Source: Nitrosospira lacus
Lineage (GTDB): Bacteria > Pseudomonadota > Gammaproteobacteria > Burkholderiales > Nitrosomonadaceae
Length of the DNA stretch: 64,000 bases
Assembly: GCF_000355765.4 (NCBI RefSeq)
Contig: NZ_CP021106.3
Span: 1,273,137-1,337,136, forward strand
Direction: 5' to 3'
Shown here: positions 35,891 to 44,129 of the stretch, one piece after another
Position numbering within the stretch: position 1 is the first letter of the stretch
Layout: each line of letters begins with the position of its first letter
Made by a program: the position numbers and the translations under genes
Notes under the pieces: generated by a model
The model's database searches: none
The model's input: the letters and a program-made list of their open reading frames with translations, nothing else
Told to the model about the DNA's origin: nothing

Positions 35891-36382
35891 ATGGCGAGAC
35901 CTGTGACGGGACGTGAATTTGTGAAGGCAGCGAAGGAAAAAATCGTGGCGGCTAAAACGGTTGACGCCCTGCGTGCGGCGCAGGCCTTGCTTCTTCCGCT
36001 GGAGTTCGGACTATCGCTGGAACAGACGGCCACCGTCATTGGGCTCTCCAAGAGCCGGACAGGAAAACTACGGACGCGGTTTCAGCGTATCGAGCTGGGT
36101 GTCGAACAGGTTAAAACAAAAAAAGGGCTTCGTAATCATGCACGAATGAGCCTGGATGAAGAAATAAAATTCCTTACTCCTTTCATTATTGAGGCACAAG
36201 ATACTGGCACCCTGCATATTCCACAATTAAAAGCGGAGCTTGAACGATGCGTGGGCAGATCGGTGTCGACGTCGACGGTTTATCAATTACTCAGACGCCA
36301 CGGTTGGTCAAAACTTGCACAGCATCCGAGAACCGATATGGAAGTGATGCAGGCATGGAAAAGAATGAGTTCAAAAAAATAG
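35891..36382 (+). pseudogene. IS630-family transposase N-terminal fragment (helix-turn-helix only)
   Basis: 163 aa. The first half (ALLLPLEFGLSLEQTATVIG, LSKSRTGKLRTRF) is the helix-turn-helix of IS630/Tc1-like transposases, and the second half (VSTSTVYQLLRRHGWSKLAQ, TDMEVMQAWKRM) is the winged-helix that normally runs into the DDE catalytic domain. Here the frame stops at the point where that domain should begin, and no DDE remnant is visible in the next 1.1 kb. It may be a transposon relic or a domesticated DNA-binding protein. The frame is intact and starts with ATG, so expression is possible. Confidence 0.7.
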
Positions 36383-37560
36383 ACATCACACCAGAAAAGC
36401 ATCGTCAATGAGCTGCATGTTTCCGGGACCTTCCAATTCCCTTTTGTACATTCGCTAGCTGAATCGTTATTCATGCAACTCACCTAACCGGAACCTCTTT
36501 CCGGTTTTCATCTCGCGTAATAAGAAATAGCTTTGGGTCAAATCCCAAGAAGCGGGCGGTGTTCGCCCGCATGAGAAAATCTTCCCTGTTTGCGCCGTCG
36601 CTACAATCTTCATGTATACAAAACACAGCCAATCGGTTATGCAGCTTCTTGGTAAGCCCTAAACGTATCTTGAGCGCGTTACTTTCGGAAATCCATACAT
36701 TCGATAACCGCTTGACTCCATGTAGGTATGTGTTTCCTCCCCGGTAGGTTCTTCAGTACCAGCGGCAAAATCTTGCCTCTGCACATGCGTTTTCGCCAAG
36801 CAGAGAGTTCGAAACCGGGATATTCCGCTGTACAGGCGCTGTTTCACTAGGGTTTGCGTACTGAAGTTTCCCGTTGACCGCTGGATGATCGACCACTGGC
36901 TTGGTGCAAGCTGTACAAATCCACCCGACGAACGAGCTCGTCGTTAGTCCGCGCTCAGTGAAATATCCGCACTAGCCTCATCTGATTCTGGGTTAACCAT
37001 AACGATGTAAAACTAAACATCACAAATAGAAAATTCGTGGATTTTAATTGATCAGCTATGTGAGTCTGATCCCTTCCGACGAAGCATGAAAATATATCGG
37101 TAACTATTTGATAAATAATATTAATAAATAACTAGCCGCCTGATTCCTTAGTATGTGTCTCTGATATGAGTAGTAACTTTACCTGCACGAATTCCCGATA
37201 CTTCACAAATTCTTTACAAATACAGAACGGTTTCTTCACAGATGTAGTGATATGTTAGCGTCGTGTTTAAGGTATTCACGAAGCGCAGCAATTTAATATA
37301 GCGTTTACGGTGAAGACGGCTTGCATAAGCGGTCATGCGAAACACTATCGGATGGGGTAGCGGATGTGTTTTCGAAGGGGTTGGAGTTACCGGAGGAGCG
37401 GGCGGCCATATCTACTTATGAGTTATATAGATCAGCCGCTTATTTATCCGCACGGGCTGCAGGCGTTAAGCAAGATGACAGAACCAGGCTCCGTGGCGGT
37501 TTATTCTTTTTGTATGTAAATCTTTTTGATAGTTAAATTTTTTTAAAAAGGATGGGTATT
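36383..37560. other. 1.2-kb gene-free region before the SulP transporter
   Basis: No supported gene in the first 800 nt, where only short frames occur on both strands. A 71-codon frame from a TTG at 37321 to 37536 has no ribosome site or known relatives that I recognise. The right part is AT-rich and contains block B (37201-37240). The region probably combines decayed mobile DNA on the left with a long regulatory leader for the SulP gene on the right. Confidence 0.55.
37201..37240 (+). promoter_or_regulatory. TTCACAAATT element, copy B (conserved 40-bp block)
   Basis: Begins CTTCACAAATTCTTTAC and ends GGTTTCTTCACA. It matches block A (32721-32760) at 31 of 40 positions without gaps; the two TTCACA copies are again 33 bp apart, and TATGTTA follows at 37251. 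It lies about 320 nt upstream of the SulP start. Confidence 0.6.
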
Positions 37561-38916
37561 ATGAGTTCATATACTTCAGAAAAACCGCTTGTGCCATCGG
37601 ACGATCACCAGTCCGGCGGGACACGGGAATCGGTTACTCCCGTGGGATCAGCAGGATTTCAGGCCAAATACGTTGCCCGCGATATCCAGGCGGGCATCAT
37701 AACCGGGGCGATGGCAATTCCCCTGTCCGTCGGTATCGCCTTGATGTCCGAGTACCCAATCAAGGTTGCTCTGGCAACAGTTGCATTTGCCTGTTTCATC
37801 GGCTGGATCAATGCCTTCATCAGGCCAGGCAACTATATCGGCGCGCCCGGCGTCGCAGCGGGCCTGGCGCCGGTCCTGGCGATGGGGGTTCACAGCTTTG
37901 GCATCGAAAACATGGCGTTCGTTATTTTCCTGACATCCGCCATGCAAGCGCTGATATGGAAATATGACTGGCAGAAATATATTCTGCTGGCGGTACCGAG
38001 CTACCTCGTCGAAGGACTGCTGGCGGGGGTTGGCTTGAAGATCGCCCTCAAGTTCCTGACATTTACCTATGAGCTGCCCGCAGATCAGGAGGCGGCGGAT
38101 GCCTTCTGGAACGGGGCACGCATACAAATGGCGCTCATCTCGCTGGCCGGTTTCGCGACGTTCGTGTATCTGTTCTCGAAATTCAAGGACACGAAACCCG
38201 CCATTCCTTACTTTCTCCTCATCGGGGCAAGCATCGTACTGGCGCAATTCATGCCCATGTCCATGCTGCACGTGGATGATGTGGATCTCGCCCTGGCCTT
38301 GCCGGTACCTCACTTCGACAGCGCATTGACCTGGATGTATGTGATTGGTTTTGCAGCCATGCTGGCGGTGATCGACGTGATCGAACAGGTCATGAGCAAT
38401 GCCGCCATCGAGAAGATCGATCCGCTGAAACGCAAATGCAACACCAACAACAGCCTGCTGGCTATCTGGATAGCCAATATGGGTTCCAGCTTCTTTGGCG
38501 GCATGACCAATCTGGACGGCCTGGCAAAGAGCACCACCAATAAGCTGGCTGGTGCCATGACCAAGTTTTCCGTCTTCATTATCGGCATCGTGGTCACCTT
38601 CTTTGTCATGAATTCCCAGTATCTCGAGTTTCTTCCCAAGTTTTCGCTGGCGGCGATCATGATATTTTCCGGGTGGAAAATGATCATGGGGTTGTGGCAC
38701 GTCGCGCATTACGGACAATATGCCATGATACTTGCCACCCTTTGCGGATTGCTGGTCTACAAGGTGGGAATTTTCGAAGGCTTGCTGATCGCCATGGCGG
38801 TACATGGCCTGGTCAATTACCTGGTTTTCAAGCAAGCTGGCAAAATACCGAGCAAGGTTATTGTCAAAAAGTATTTTGAGAAATTCTCGGCCAACGCAAA
38901 TGGCGGTGCTGACTGA
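37561..38916 (+). CDS. SulP-family anion transporter, probable bicarbonate importer
   Basis: 451-aa membrane protein of the SLC26/SulP family (IQAGIITGAMAIPLSVGIAL, NYIGAPGVAAGLAPVLAMG, TNNSLLAIWIANMGSSFFGG). There is no C-terminal STAS domain, unlike classical SulP sulfate transporters and cyanobacterial BicA. The ATG at 37561 has AAGGA about 10 nt upstream; the ATG at 37552 sits too close to that site. Neighbouring genes and the shared upstream element suggest bicarbonate as substrate. Sulfate or another anion is possible. uspA follows 85 nt downstream. Confidence 0.85.
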   Translation: MSSYTSEKPLVPSDDHQSGGTRESVTPVGSAGFQAKYVARDIQAGIITGAMAIPLSVGIALMSEYPIKVALATVAFACFIGWINAFIRPGNYIGAPGVAAGLAPVLAMGVHSFGIENMAFVIFLTSAMQALIWKYDWQKYILLAVPSYLVEGLLAGVGLKIALKFLTFTYELPADQEAADAFWNGARIQMALISLAGFATFVYLFSKFKDTKPAIPYFLLIGASIVLAQFMPMSMLHVDDVDLALALPVPHFDSALTWMYVIGFAAMLAVIDVIEQVMSNAAIEKIDPLKRKCNTNNSLLAIWIANMGSSFFGGMTNLDGLAKSTTNKLAGAMTKFSVFIIGIVVTFFVMNSQYLEFLPKFSLAAIMIFSGWKMIMGLWHVAHYGQYAMILATLCGLLVYKVGIFEGLLIAMAVHGLVNYLVFKQAGKIPSKVIVKKYFEKFSANANGGAD

Positions 38917-38939
38917 TTGATAGTTTTCTGGAAGTGTAC

Positions 38940-38961
38940 GGCGGGCGGAGAAGTGCCCGCC
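38940..38961 (+). other. Stem-loop between the SulP gene and uspA
   Basis: GGCGGGC and GCCCGCC form a perfect 7-bp GC stem around an 8-nt loop. No T-run follows, so it is more likely an RNA-stabilising or processing hairpin between two co-transcribed genes than a full terminator. Confidence 0.6.
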
Positions 38962-39001
38962 ATCCAGTTTACAGATTTATTCTTTATCAAGAGGAGTTTA
39001 C

Positions 39002-39430
39002 ATGTACAAGAAAATCATGGTGGCTATCAACGATGACAAAACATCGCAAATTGCTTTGCAGGAGGCTCTGCATATTGCTACCACCGATAGCGCCAAACTA
39101 TGCATCGTTCATGCTGTAGCGGAATCCTCCAGTGATGTCGACGACCATGATAACACTGGCCGGCAAAGCGGCGTAGGTCTGCTGGAGAGCGCTAAGTCCA
39201 CTGCAGGTAATGCAATCTCGGTGGAAACGCGTCTATTGGCGGCAGATGGCGAATATGGTCTGAACGGTGTTTCAGAAGCCATCGCCAATGCCGTCACGGA
39301 GTGGGGAGCCGATCTGCTTGTGGTAGGAACGAAGGGTCGCCGGGGCTTGGAACGCCTGGTTATTGGTTCGGTAGCCGGGCAACTGGTGAATACCGTAGAC
39401 ACTTCAATTTTATTGGTTCGGGCGCACTAA
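39002..39430 (+). CDS. Universal stress protein (UspA family)
   Basis: 142-aa cytosolic protein, ATP-binding type: MYKKIMVAINDDKTS at the N-terminus with the conserved Asp, and GTKGRRGLERLVIGSVAG carrying the G-x2-G-x9-G-S nucleotide motif. AGAGGAG lies 6 nt before the ATG. It follows the SulP transporter on the same strand, separated by a GC hairpin. USP proteins next to SulP or bicarbonate transporters are common and are thought to modulate transport by sensing nucleotides (inference). Confidence 0.92.
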   Translation: MYKKIMVAINDDKTSQIALQEALHIATTDSAKLCIVHAVAESSSDVDDHDNTGRQSGVGLLESAKSTAGNAISVETRLLAADGEYGLNGVSEAIANAVTEWGADLLVVGTKGRRGLERLVIGSVAGQLVNTVDTSILLVRAH

Positions 39431-39464
39431 AAATTCAGGGTACTGCAAAAAAATTTAATAAAGA

Positions 39465-39519
39465 TGTGAAAAATATGTGTATAAAGTGTAAAAAACTTGT
39501 GAATTTGTGAAAAATATGT
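39465..39519 (-). repeat. TGTGAAAAATATGT direct repeats with an inverted TTCACAAATT element (copy D)
   Basis: TGTGAAAAATATGT occurs at 39465-39478 and at 39506-39519, 41 bp apart (about four helical turns). Between and overlapping them, AATTTGTGAA at 39502-39511 is the reverse complement of TTCACAAATT. The region separates uspA from the small membrane protein at 39589, and would be in that gene's promoter. Confidence 0.55.
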
Positions 39520-39588
39520 ATACTTTATGTTAAGTAATTGTGAAGTTGATTTGGGTTAAATAAACAACATTTTTTAGGAGTATTTTCC

Positions 39589-39795
39589 ATGAAAACGATC
39601 TTCTCTTTACTCTTGACTGCGGCTGTTGTGCTGCTGTGGGCTTTTCCCGTTTTGACGTCGAAGGAATTTGATGCAGGCCGGTTTGCCATAGACTTTTGCA
39701 TATTTATGGGGACTTACCTAATGCTCGTGTACCCGGAGCTTTTCAGCTCCGTGGCGCGTCGCAAGAGGCAATTTACCAGCCGCGTCCCTGCATAA
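39589..39795 (+). CDS. Small two-helix membrane protein, unknown function
   Basis: 68 aa. Helix 1 MKTIFSLLLTAAVVLLWAFP and helix 2 AIDFCIFMGTYLMLVYPELF are joined by a short charged loop (TSKEFDAGRF); the tail is basic (RRKRQF). AGGAG lies 8-12 nt before the ATG. I do not recognise the family. It sits at the right edge of the carbon-uptake island downstream of copy D of the shared element. Confidence 0.65.
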   Translation: MKTIFSLLLTAAVVLLWAFPVLTSKEFDAGRFAIDFCIFMGTYLMLVYPELFSSVARRKRQFTSRVPA

Positions 39796-39944
39796 CGGAG
39801 CAGTCTCTTCGTTTGGCGGGCAAGCGGAAGCGAATATAAAAAGCTTTTATTTGATTTATCGGGCTTTAGCTTTCAGATTAATTGTGATCGATCGCAAATC
39901 CGCTTGATCCAAGTGTTCGTTGGTTCGCATTTTTTGGAAGTTAC

Positions 39945-40373
39945 ATGAGAAATGGCGTAATTAAAGTGCTTCTGCTCGTAGGTGCAATGCTCACCGGATT
40001 TCCGGTTTTTGCGCAGGGCGGTACAGGCAAGGACACGCTCAAGATAGATGTCTCCTGTATACAGAATGCAATCGATGAACGTGATACTGCATTGGCGACT
40101 ATGGTTGATACCTGGTCGTCATCTGTCAAAAGTGCGCTTGAAACACGGCGTGACTTAGAAAAGGCCAGTTGGAATATCACCAGCTATAAGGAACGACGGA
40201 TCGCTCAAAGAAAGGCGTGGAGCGACTATGGCAAGGCTCTTCGTAATGCGAATACCAAAAAAAAGAAAGAGCGAGTTAGTGCGTGGAAAAAATTTGATCA
40301 TGATCGCAAAGAATGTGACGGAGCTTACTCTCCTGAAATGAACACAGGGAGTACTTATGACGCAAATCTCTAG
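39945..40373 (+). CDS. Secreted Lys/Arg-rich helical protein, unknown function
   Basis: 142 aa. The signal peptide (VIKVLLLVGAMLTGFPVFAQ) is cleaved near residue 23-24. The mature part is almost wholly helical and charged, with a pattern CIQNAIDERDTALATMVDTW, ALETRRDLEKASWNITSYKE, RRIAQRKAWSDYGKALRNAN and WKKFDHDRKECDG: regularly spaced Trp/Ala and basic residues, and two Cys bracketing the domain that could form a disulfide. Similar helical patterns occur in small exported proteins of other bacteria, including Patescibacteria (from memory). GGAAG precedes the ATG. Nothing in the context fixes the role. Confidence 0.7.
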   Translation: MRNGVIKVLLLVGAMLTGFPVFAQGGTGKDTLKIDVSCIQNAIDERDTALATMVDTWSSSVKSALETRRDLEKASWNITSYKERRIAQRKAWSDYGKALRNANTKKKKERVSAWKKFDHDRKECDGAYSPEMNTGSTYDANL

Positions 40374-40602
40374 AATAAGAAAATAATTGCATAAGCCATG
40401 CAATATGAATGAATTGCCTGAGGTACAACTCTTGCAAGATTCGCCAGTTAAAAGCAGGGAAAAAATGTTAGGAAAGTACGCTGAATAATCAGTCATTGAA
40501 CGCGCGATCCTTATCCTAATTGTTAAATGTTAGACGATTTATTTAAGTTTTGCATAATGCATTTTTAATTTTTTCTAACCCCTTTTATATATATATTAAA
40601 TC

Positions 40603-41193
40603 ATGTTAAAAACATCTACATCAACCAGCACATTTCTTTATTTTGCATATGGCGCAAACATGTTATCACGGAGGCTTCATACGCCGGATAGAGCGCCATC
40701 CGCTGTAGCAATAGACCTCGGGTTTGTTCAGGGGCGGAGATTCTCTTTTGGCAAGGTGAGTCGCGATGGGTCCGGCAAATCTGATCTTGAAGCAACCGGC
40801 AACCTGAAAGATCGGGCTTATGGGGTTCTTTTTAAAATAAATGTAAAAGAAAAGCCGAGCCTTGACGAGGCAGAGGGCCTCGGAATTGGATACAGCGAAG
40901 CGAATATTCAGGTCGTTACCGCAACGGGTGTCTACAATGCGTTAACGTATGTGGCGAGCTATAAAGAAAGTCCTCTCCTGCCTTATCAATGGTATAAAGC
41001 GTCTGTCATAGCGGGGGCCGTAGAACATGGTTTGCCGGCTGAGTACGTTGAATGGCTAAGAACATTTGAAGCACAACCTGATGCAAATACGAAGCGCCGT
41101 ACCGAGAGGGAAGCGTTGATATTCGGTGATTTGCCGCTGCATCGCTTCCAGTTCGACATGAGTAGGCGCCAGGCAGCCGTTAACGAGGCATAG
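40603..41193 (+). CDS. Gamma-glutamylcyclotransferase-like protein
   Basis: 196 aa of the GGCT/AIG2 superfamily, cytosolic. The substrate-binding motif YFAYGANM is at residues 13-20 and the catalytic Glu is in DEAEGLGIGY. The family converts gamma-glutamyl compounds into 5-oxoproline; the substrate here is unknown. The start is uncertain: the ATG follows an AT-rich TATATATAT stretch without a ribosome site, which could mean a leaderless transcript or a non-ATG start. It is isolated between intergenic regions. Confidence 0.85.
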   Translation: MLKTSTSTSTFLYFAYGANMLSRRLHTPDRAPSAVAIDLGFVQGRRFSFGKVSRDGSGKSDLEATGNLKDRAYGVLFKINVKEKPSLDEAEGLGIGYSEANIQVVTATGVYNALTYVASYKESPLLPYQWYKASVIAGAVEHGLPAEYVEWLRTFEAQPDANTKRRTEREALIFGDLPLHRFQFDMSRRQAAVNEA

Positions 41194-41324
41194 GAGTAGG
41201 CGTTTCTCATTGCCGAAACGCGTCAGCAGCGGTGCTCATGGGTAGTTGAGTACAAAGTCGTAGCACAGGGCTATTTTTCTACAGCGAAGCGATATTTAAT
41301 CGTCTTTCGGGCGTAGATTCAAGC

Positions 41325-42263
41325 TCACGATATAGTGCCCGATAATGTGGCAAGCTTGTGATAGAAATTAAAGCGCCGTCTGCTGATTTTTCCGTCGTGC
41401 GCCGCTTCGGCGAGCGCACAGCCAGGTTCATCGGCGTGACGGCAATCATTGAATTTGCATCGTCCGATATAAGGGCGGAATTCAATAAATTCCCATGCCA
41501 AGTCCTCGCCATCAATATGGCGCAGCCCAAATTCCTGCATCCCTGGGGAATCAATAATGCAAGTACTTTCATCGAGGTGAAAGAGCCGGGCGTGGGTAGT
41601 TGTATGACGCCCGGTATCAAGTGCTATGGAAATTCCGGCGGTAGCACGTTCAGCCTCCGGAATCAGAGCGTTGATGAGAGTGGATTTGCCCATGCCGGAC
41701 TGACCTACCATAACGCTAAGCTGGCCTTTGAGGTAGGGCAGAAGAGGCGCAGCGCTGGTCTTGGCGCTAATTTGCAGCAGAGGATAACCAAGTTCCCGGT
41801 AGAGGGAGAGTGAGGCAGCGGCAGTACGTGTAGGTTCGATAAGATCACCCTTGTTAAGTATAATCAATGCCCTGATACGCTGATTCTCCGCGGCTGCGAG
41901 ACAACGGTTGATAAGTTCTTCGCTAAAGCTTGGGACGGCGGCCACCACGATAATCATTTGGGTGACGTTGGCGGCGATGAGTTTCTCACGGTAAGCGTCA
42001 CTACGATAAAGCAGGGTACTACGTGGCAGAATAGTTTCTATCACCCCCTGTCCTGATGTGGTGAGTTTGATTTCGACTCGATCACCGCACGCTGCGCCCC
42101 CCTTTTTTCCGCGCATTACGCAGGAAAGCAATGCATGGTTCGCGGTTTTAACAAGAAAATGCCTGCCAAATGCAGCGACTATCTGTCCAGGAACTGCAGA
42201 TGGGTTAGAAACGCGGCAAGTTGAGCTCAAATCTTGAATAGCGTGTCTATTTTTGCGGCACAA
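41325..42263 (-). CDS. rsgA: Ribosome small-subunit biogenesis GTPase RsgA
   Basis: 312-aa circularly permuted GTPase that helps mature the 30S subunit. N-terminal OB domain (FGRHFLVKTANHALL), then the permuted order G4 (LNKGDL), G1 (GQSGMGKSTLINAL), G3 (IIDSPGMQEFGL), and a C-terminal zinc knuckle (CKFNDCRHADEPGC). The ATG lies 37 nt inside the upstream dehydratase gene. A start nearer the end of that gene would also be possible, because a TTG overlaps its stop (ATTTGA). The two genes are probably co-transcribed. Confidence 0.95.
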   Translation of the reverse strand: MCRKNRHAIQDLSSTCRVSNPSAVPGQIVAAFGRHFLVKTANHALLSCVMRGKKGGAACGDRVEIKLTTSGQGVIETILPRSTLLYRSDAYREKLIAANVTQMIIVVAAVPSFSEELINRCLAAAENQRIRALIILNKGDLIEPTRTAAASLSLYRELGYPLLQISAKTSAAPLLPYLKGQLSVMVGQSGMGKSTLINALIPEAERATAGISIALDTGRHTTTHARLFHLDESTCIIDSPGMQEFGLRHIDGEDLAWEFIEFRPYIGRCKFNDCRHADEPGCALAEAAHDGKISRRRFNFYHKLATLSGTIS

Positions 42264-42568
42264 ATGAAATCATTTTCGGACAACCCGTCGATGGCGTGTG
42301 TGGTGTATTCCACACGGCATTTATTATAGCTGACAGTAATGTCCGGATGGTGGTCTTCGCGATGCGAAATCCATGCGATGGTATTGACAAAAGCCATGGT
42401 CTGATAATAATTGTTGAAATTGTAGGTCTTTGCAATAAATTTATCGGAAAACTCCCACCCCTCAAGCTGGTCCATCAGTATGGCAATTTCCGACGGTGAA
42501 AGCGGCGGCATCCCGCCTTCACAGGGCCTGCATTGTTTGGTGGCCAGATCGTTGACAATAGTATCCAT
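42227..42568 (-). CDS. phhB: 4a-hydroxytetrahydrobiopterin dehydratase (pterin carbinolamine dehydratase)
   Basis: 113-aa PCD/DCoH family enzyme that recycles the pterin cofactor. The family motif is present: HREDHHPDITVSYNKCRVEY followed by TTHAIDGLSENDF. The N-terminal PPLSPSEI and LEGWEF are typical. No aromatic amino acid hydroxylase is nearby, so the physiological pterin is unknown; the same protein family also serves molybdopterin-related functions. First gene of the pair with rsgA. Confidence 0.92.
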   Translation of the reverse strand: MDTIVNDLATKQCRPCEGGMPPLSPSEIAILMDQLEGWEFSDKFIAKTYNFNNYYQTMAFVNTIAWISHREDHHPDITVSYNKCRVEYTTHAIDGLSENDFICAAKIDTLFKI

Positions 42569-42770
42569 TAGGGCTCCTGGTTAGTGATTAATCAAGCCGA
42601 TGCTTATGTTCAAGAAAGGGCACCTCGAAACATTAATTTGGCAACCATTTGATTGCAGGTGTCCGCTTACGTCGTTTCATCGCCACAATACATTGCTCAC
42701 GCCTCCGATTTGATCAGTCTCTTTAAGTGCAAACTTGAGTTTTCGGTGCGGTGCAGGCATCAAGCAAACA

Positions 42771-44027
42771 TCAATTATGCGCCAGGTTTTGTAGGCGCGC
42801 TATTCTGATCGCCGCTGGCGGATGTGTATCATAAAACGCCGAATGCAGGGGATCGGGAGTAAGCGTTGCGGCATTGTCCTGATAGAGTTTAACCAGCGCT
42901 CGTATGAGATCGCTGGCAGATGCATTATGCGCTGCATACTCATCTGCCTCGAACTCGTGCTTGCGCGAGTATAGACTTGCCACCGGCTGGAATAGAGAGG
43001 TAAACGCGGGCATTATCAAAAAAAACAGAAGCAGCGCCATTGCGGTTGAAGGGATGGAAGAAACAGAAACACCCAATCCCCGGTAAAACCAGTCCTGCTG
43101 CATCAAATAGCCCAGTACCCACAAGAACGCCAAACTCATGGCAAACGTCCACAGGATGCGCTTAACAACATGACGACGCTTGAAATGTCCCAATTCATGC
43201 GCCAATACCGCTTCAATCTCGGATCCATCCAGACGAGAGAGCAGGGTATCAAAGAAAACGATCCGCTTGGTTTTGCCGAAGCCGGTGAAGTATGCGTTGC
43301 CGTGATTGCTGCGACGCGAGCCATCCATTACGAAAAGCCCGCTGGACTTGAAGCCGCATTTCTGCAACAGCTGTTCAATACGCACCTTTAGCGGAGCATC
43401 TTCCAGCGGCGTGAATTTATTGAACAGGGGCGCGATCCAGGTGGGGTAAATAGCCAGAACCGCCAGGTTGAAGCCCATCCACGCGAGCCAGACATATATC
43501 CACCAGTTTGTACCCATTTGTTCCATTAGCCACAAAACGGCAAATAGCAGGGGTGTGCCCAATAGTATTGACAGCAGGGTTCGGCTTGCGAGATCCTTCA
43601 GGAACATGCGAGGTGTCATTTTGTTGAAGCCGAATTGCTGTTCAATAACAAAAGTCCGATAATAACTAATGGGGATTGCAGCCAGACTCATCAGCGACAC
43701 GGCGCTGATGATGAGAGCCATGCCATGAAAAAGTGGATCGCTCAGCCAGTTCGACCAGAATGCATCCAGGACATTCAGTGCGCCTCCCAAGGTGAATATC
43801 AGCAAAAGTACTGTTTCCAGCAATATGCTGGCGTAGCCCAGGCGAGTTTTCGCACATGTGTAGTCCGCAGCCTTCCGATGCGCTTCAAGATTGATCCGTG
43901 AAGAAAAATTTGCCGGCACGTTCTCCCGGTGGGCGAGGACATAATGGATATGCCGCATCGCCAGCCACATCCGAACACAGAATGTGAGTAGCAGCGCAAA
44001 GAGAAATACAGCTGTGAAGGCTTCCAT
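42771..44027 (-). CDS. M48-family membrane metalloprotease (Ste24/CAAX-protease-like)
   Basis: 418-aa inner-membrane zinc protease. About six membrane helices with the catalytic HELGH motif (VLAHELGHFKRRHVVKR) and a downstream EFEADEYAA third-ligand motif. The ATG at 44027 (MEAFTAVFLFALLL) matches the family start; the frame is open to 44093 but adds 22 residues without similarity. It is divergent from orn with a short shared promoter region. A membrane-protein quality-control role is likely; prenyl substrates are not expected in bacteria. Confidence 0.93.
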   Translation of the reverse strand: MEAFTAVFLFALLLTFCVRMWLAMRHIHYVLAHRENVPANFSSRINLEAHRKAADYTCAKTRLGYASILLETVLLLIFTLGGALNVLDAFWSNWLSDPLFHGMALIISAVSLMSLAAIPISYYRTFVIEQQFGFNKMTPRMFLKDLASRTLLSILLGTPLLFAVLWLMEQMGTNWWIYVWLAWMGFNLAVLAIYPTWIAPLFNKFTPLEDAPLKVRIEQLLQKCGFKSSGLFVMDGSRRSNHGNAYFTGFGKTKRIVFFDTLLSRLDGSEIEAVLAHELGHFKRRHVVKRILWTFAMSLAFLWVLGYLMQQDWFYRGLGVSVSSIPSTAMALLLFFLIMPAFTSLFQPVASLYSRKHEFEADEYAAHNASASDLIRALVKLYQDNAATLTPDPLHSAFYDTHPPAAIRIARLQNLAHN

Positions 44028-44129
44028 ATCTATTCGCCGATGATTCAATTGATGAGCCCAACGAAAGATGACGGGGGTCCATCGATATGACACAATTACA
44101 AATGGTAAATTCAGGAACTTGGTTCAATT

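Noticed and set aside
35916-35925. Inverted TTCACAAATT copy inside the IS630-like frame as a regulatory site
   Set aside because: It encodes the conserved-looking EFVK region of a coding frame and lacks the partner TTCAC at 33-34 bp; probably chance.
37321-37536. 71-codon frame with a TTG start before the SulP gene
   Set aside because: No ribosome site, rare start, no recognised sequence; kept only as a remark in the gap entry.
37648-38835. 395-codon open frame antisense to the SulP gene
   Set aside because: It is a low-complexity, His/Gln/Asp-rich translation with no known domain, fully covered by a clear transporter gene; a codon-bias shadow.
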